Assembly: GCF_021134715.1 (NCBI RefSeq)
Contig: NC_060018.1
Span: 3,675,501 to 3,739,500 of the forward strand
Direction of reading: 5' to 3'
Length of the DNA: 64,000 bases
From: Daphnia pulex
Taxonomy: Eukaryota > Arthropoda > Branchiopoda > Diplostraca > Daphniidae
Both the position numbers and the translations under genes were made by a program. Below are positions 61,061 to 64,000 of the stretch, one piece after another. The notes under the pieces were generated by a model. The model was given only the letters and a program-made list of their open reading frames with translations. It was not told where the DNA came from and made no database searches. Position 1 is the first letter of the stretch. The number at the start of each line of letters is the position of its first letter.

Positions 61061-63041
61061 TGCAAAGAGTCAATTGAGAATGCTAATAAAATTTTGATTG
61101 TTGCCGTCTTTTTATAGGAACTGCCTTTCATAATGCAGCGACAACCTTGGTAAAAACCACAAAAGCGCCGAGTCCAAGGTAAAGTGGGCCTCGAGGAGTC
61201 CTTGCAGGCCTTGACAAAATTGATAGGCTTTTCAAAAACAATTATTTGCCATTGATCGATCATGCATTGCGTGCGTACATTCTATTTCACGTTATAGATA
61301 CGAATATAGATTAACAGGCTACCCCTTTGAATGTATATGGCTATGCAAAGCAACACGATAGAACCGCTTCAATCTAGTCAAAGGAGATCTAAGACAATTG
61401 CAAAAAAAAAATTATGGCAATACATTCTACTTTTCTTTACCTTCCTAACTACATTAACGGCCCTGACTTCATGCTATTTTTTTCAAGATTTTTTTTAGAA
61501 ATTGGTCGTGTTGTAACAAATTTGAACGGTGTCGGTGGGGCGGCAGGTCCTTATAGTTCAGAACATTTTCTAGTTGCCCTTCGCTTGAAGTGTTTAAAGT
61601 TCAAATTTTGGGAATTTGATTGTTTACCCACAGACAAAGTTGAGAGGTACAAAAACAAGCCTGATCTGCAGTCGTTCAATAATGTGTTATGTAATGAACC
61701 CTTACTGAGTAAACAACATTAAAACTTCAAGAGAAAACAGCTCCAGTCAACGGCCTAGCACAAGAATAATCGTACCCCGTACTACGTAACGACTGATAAC
61801 CAACGACACCAAATAATAAAAAAGGAAGAATGGAGGAGATATATTTTTCCTACCTTTAAGCCTGGGAAATACGGCCAGGTATCCACAAGTGCTCCATCCG
61901 CAGAAAAGCAGTACACCAGACGGGATGAGAAAAAGGGGGTCCTCGTGAATACACCCACATTCACATGGGTGTACACGAGGAAAGAGGGGATTTAAAGAAA
62001 GAAGAATTTCTCCAATCAAATGGAATGATGTTTATCTAGATTAATAAAAATTAAAAAAGGGTTACGAAAAATATTTACACAAACAACAAATAAGTAAAGA
62101 AAAGTTAGAAATAAGATTATGGGTAAACCCAAATTTTTAAATAAACAGGGAGAGTTTGAGGTTTCCATGTAATACACTATATTTATGCAAGTTGTGCTTG
62201 TGCATGTGCTTGTGCTTGTGTTGTGCATTACAATATCTAGCAGGTCACAGGAGTAAAAGTTACGAAAATCATTACCCAAGAATGATGCTAAGATTATTGC
62301 TGATGACAGTGAATACAAGCACAAGCAAAACTGGCATATCTTGTGGTTATGATGGCTGGCTGTGACCTAGCTAATACCTGCACAAAGGAAAAGGTTACTT
62401 AGTGCAAACAAACTGCCATACATAGACAAGGGCTTACATGATAAATGCTAAGGAACTCACAGTCAGATTTGTAACAGTTTCTCTTCTGTTTAAGCTCTCA
62501 CAATCATTATATTTCACTAATTGTATTCTTAGTGTTATCGTGTTATTTACCTGTTAAACTGCATGGCGGATTGTGTTTTAGGCTATTCCATAGAGAGGCG
62601 ACCAGAGTTGACACGACAACCACACTGAAAAATGTTTTTGTTGTGCTATTTTTCGTGCAGTCAGCCAGCCACGTTTCCCAAAAGTGATCATTCCGTTTTC
62701 TTTGTAATCTTTAACTTTCGTCTCTTTTTTTAGACTGGACGACTGGTAAGGAAAAAGAAAGCAGACGACACTAATTTTCTACATTAGCCATATTTTAATA
62801 AGATATCGATTATCGATGGAAATAGTTTGATCGACCCCTTCCCCCTTAAATCTAAATCGCTTTGAAAACGATAAAAGCGATTTTCTCACCACGTTCGACA
62901 TCGGCTGAATAGATCGTGATTATTTTAGTATAGTATCTTATAAGTTCATCTCAGTTTCACTAGCCGTTAACACAGTCAAGATAAATGTAAAAATTTACAC
63001 GAAGCCGCCACAGGCCACAGTTACCTCCCTTGGAAAGCCGA
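61061..63041. other. gap region with simple repeats and one hairpin
   Basis: A plus-strand frame at 61414-61722 (102 residues) has no recognised motif. A perfect-looking hairpin lies at 61943-61980 (CCTCGTG-AATACACCCA pairing with TGGGTGTACACGAGG). A TGTGCT-type simple repeat lies at about 62188-62228. The motif TGCATGGCGGATT recurs near 62561. Confidence 0.45.
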
Positions 63042-63409
63042 ATGAATAAGTTCGATGCGGAAATTGCTGGTACATCCGCATTGGTTAGAAATAGTAAGCG
63101 AGGCCTTCGCTCTCAAGTCTCAATTTTAAAAAAAAACCACCGTGTTCGCAGTTTTCATATTTGCGAACACGGTGGGTTTTTTATGCGCTATGTGAAATAG
63201 AAGTAGAAAATTTGAATCGACCAGCAATTCATTTAACGCATATAATTAATGTTTCATTATTTCGTCTTCTAGCTGAAGGCACTGCAGGCAGGGTAACCAA
63301 ATTTTCTAAAGGTTATACAACACCGGAAATAAAAACCACTGAAATTGCGTTACCCGAGGCTGATGTCCTTTGCAAAAATATGTTGAAACTCAATTCCAAA
63401 AACGAATAA
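63042..63409 (+). CDS. small two-exon gene, unknown function
   Basis: Exons 63042-63093 (donor ATA then GTAAGC) and 63273-63409 (acceptor TTTCGTCTTCTAG) join in phase to a 62-residue protein beginning MNKFDAEIAGTSALVRN and ending LCKNMLKLNSKNE. The stop codon is part of GAATAAAG, so a polyadenylation signal overlaps it. No signal peptide or membrane helix. I do not recognise the family. Its intron carries the hairpin at 63132-63182. Splice strength and phase support it, but it could be chance. Confidence 0.4.
63132..63182. repeat. 19-bp stem inverted repeat
   Basis: ACCACCGTGTTCGCA pairs with TGCGAACACGGTGGG, extended by A and T runs on either side, around a loop of about 11 bases. It may be a tiny MITE or a transcript hairpin inside the intron of the small gene. 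Confidence 0.7.
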
Positions 63410-63794
63410 AGCAACAATAATGGTTCGAACGTGACTAAGAGAAGGTAAGCTATGTGGCAGTGTGAAACGAATCGTGCTCGTCGGTGTCCACTTTTCTTCC
63501 ATTCCGTCAGTTATTTTTACTGTTCATAACAACTGCGATACTCAAACGAGATGAGATCACTTCATACCTAGCTGTGCAATGAACTCAGCAAATAACAACA
63601 CGTTCCTCCTTCGAACCCAATTATATATAGAAAAAGGACTGGCAATTTGATATAGAATAAGGCAATTATCAAACTTGTGTTAGCTAATTATTTGATCGTG
63701 AATAATTCACGCATGAAACAACTTGACAGAAATTGTTATTAAAGATTGGTTTATTACGGCACTCATTACTAGCTACACACTAATAATATTCAAT
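63410..63794. other. spacer before the last cystatin gene
   Basis: AT-rich, no gene seen. Its right part is the 3' flank of the partial cystatin. Confidence 0.4.
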
Positions 63795-64000
63795 TCAAAA
63801 AATTTGTTTGCCCGTACAAACCGCCATGCAACTGGACTCGCGTAGTCGACGCGTGTTCGTCCACGGCTGGTCGAAAACAATGACGTCGCAGAGAATGACT
63901 CCGTCGTTGGCATTTTCCATCTCGAGAGTCAATTTATAATTCATCCCGGCCACAACTTGCTTTTCAGCTTTTACGATTCGGATCAGAGTCGAAGGTCCGG
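63795..64000 (-). CDS. cystatin, C-terminal part, cut by the window edge (array gene 7)
   Basis: The minus strand reads GPSTLIRIVKAEKQVVAG, continuing to DVIVFDQPWTNTRRLRESSC and ending at a TGA after TGKQIF. It is the most canonical domain in the array: complete QVVAG loop, exact PW loop and both cysteines of the disulfide. An extra cysteine (MAVCTG) lies after the domain. The N-terminal part, and any further domains, lie beyond the window. Confidence 0.88.
   Translation of the reverse strand, partial: GPSTLIRIVKAEKQVVAGMNYKLTLEMENANDGVILCDVIVFDQPWTNTRRLRESSCMAVCTGKQIF

Noticed and set aside
61414-61722. 102-residue plus-strand frame
   Set aside because: No motif and no cystatin or known-family resemblance; coding status unsupported.

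Overview
The window looks like crustacean nuclear DNA, most likely a Daphnia-type water flea. The AT-rich DNA, introns of mostly 55-90 bp, closely packed genes on both strands and arthropod-like protein sequences all point that way. The species is inference; no search could be run.

Layout. Positions 1-1547 are a DNA element with 201-bp terminal inverted repeats. Positions 1.5-8.5 kb hold no protein gene I can support, apart from a possible spliced non-coding transcript and two convergent CTCF-like motifs. From 8.5 to 45 kb lies a run of conserved housekeeping genes: ornithine decarboxylase (-), the ArfGAP SMAP (-), exportin-2/CSE1L (-), a two-CUB single-pass membrane protein (-), the E3 ligase SIAH (-), a 938-bp inverted-repeat element with a 9-bp target duplication, SLC35E1 (+), PXMP4 (-), RAD23 (+), a FAAH2-type amidase (+), a plasma-membrane-type syntaxin (-), a second FAAH2 copy (+) and a one-domain fasciclin protein (-). 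Exon coordinates were worked out by hand from splice sites and reading phase. Several reconstructed lengths match the known family length closely; exportin-2 comes out at exactly 971 residues.

The accessory part runs from 47.4 kb to the right edge. It is a minus-strand array of at least seven secreted cystatin (cysteine-protease inhibitor) genes carrying 2, 2, 2, 2, 6, 3 and at least 1 cystatin domains. The domains keep to very different degrees the N-terminal glycine, the QxVxG loop and the PW loop that contact papain-like proteases. The array also holds a recent 1.5-kb tandem duplication, a 26-residue tandem repeat grown from an inter-domain linker, a lone leader-like small gene, and a broken copy of FAAH2 exons 3-4 with its own 281-bp inverted-repeat insertion. 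This cluster is the best candidate for an under-described system: a fast-changing multicystatin locus, perhaps aimed at dietary, parasite or endogenous cysteine proteases (inference).

Regulatory points of note are three CACGTG E-boxes in the Odc 5'-UTR intron, a TATA-to-initiator spacing shared by two cystatin promoters, and an exact vertebrate-type CTCF core between the duplicated cystatin genes.
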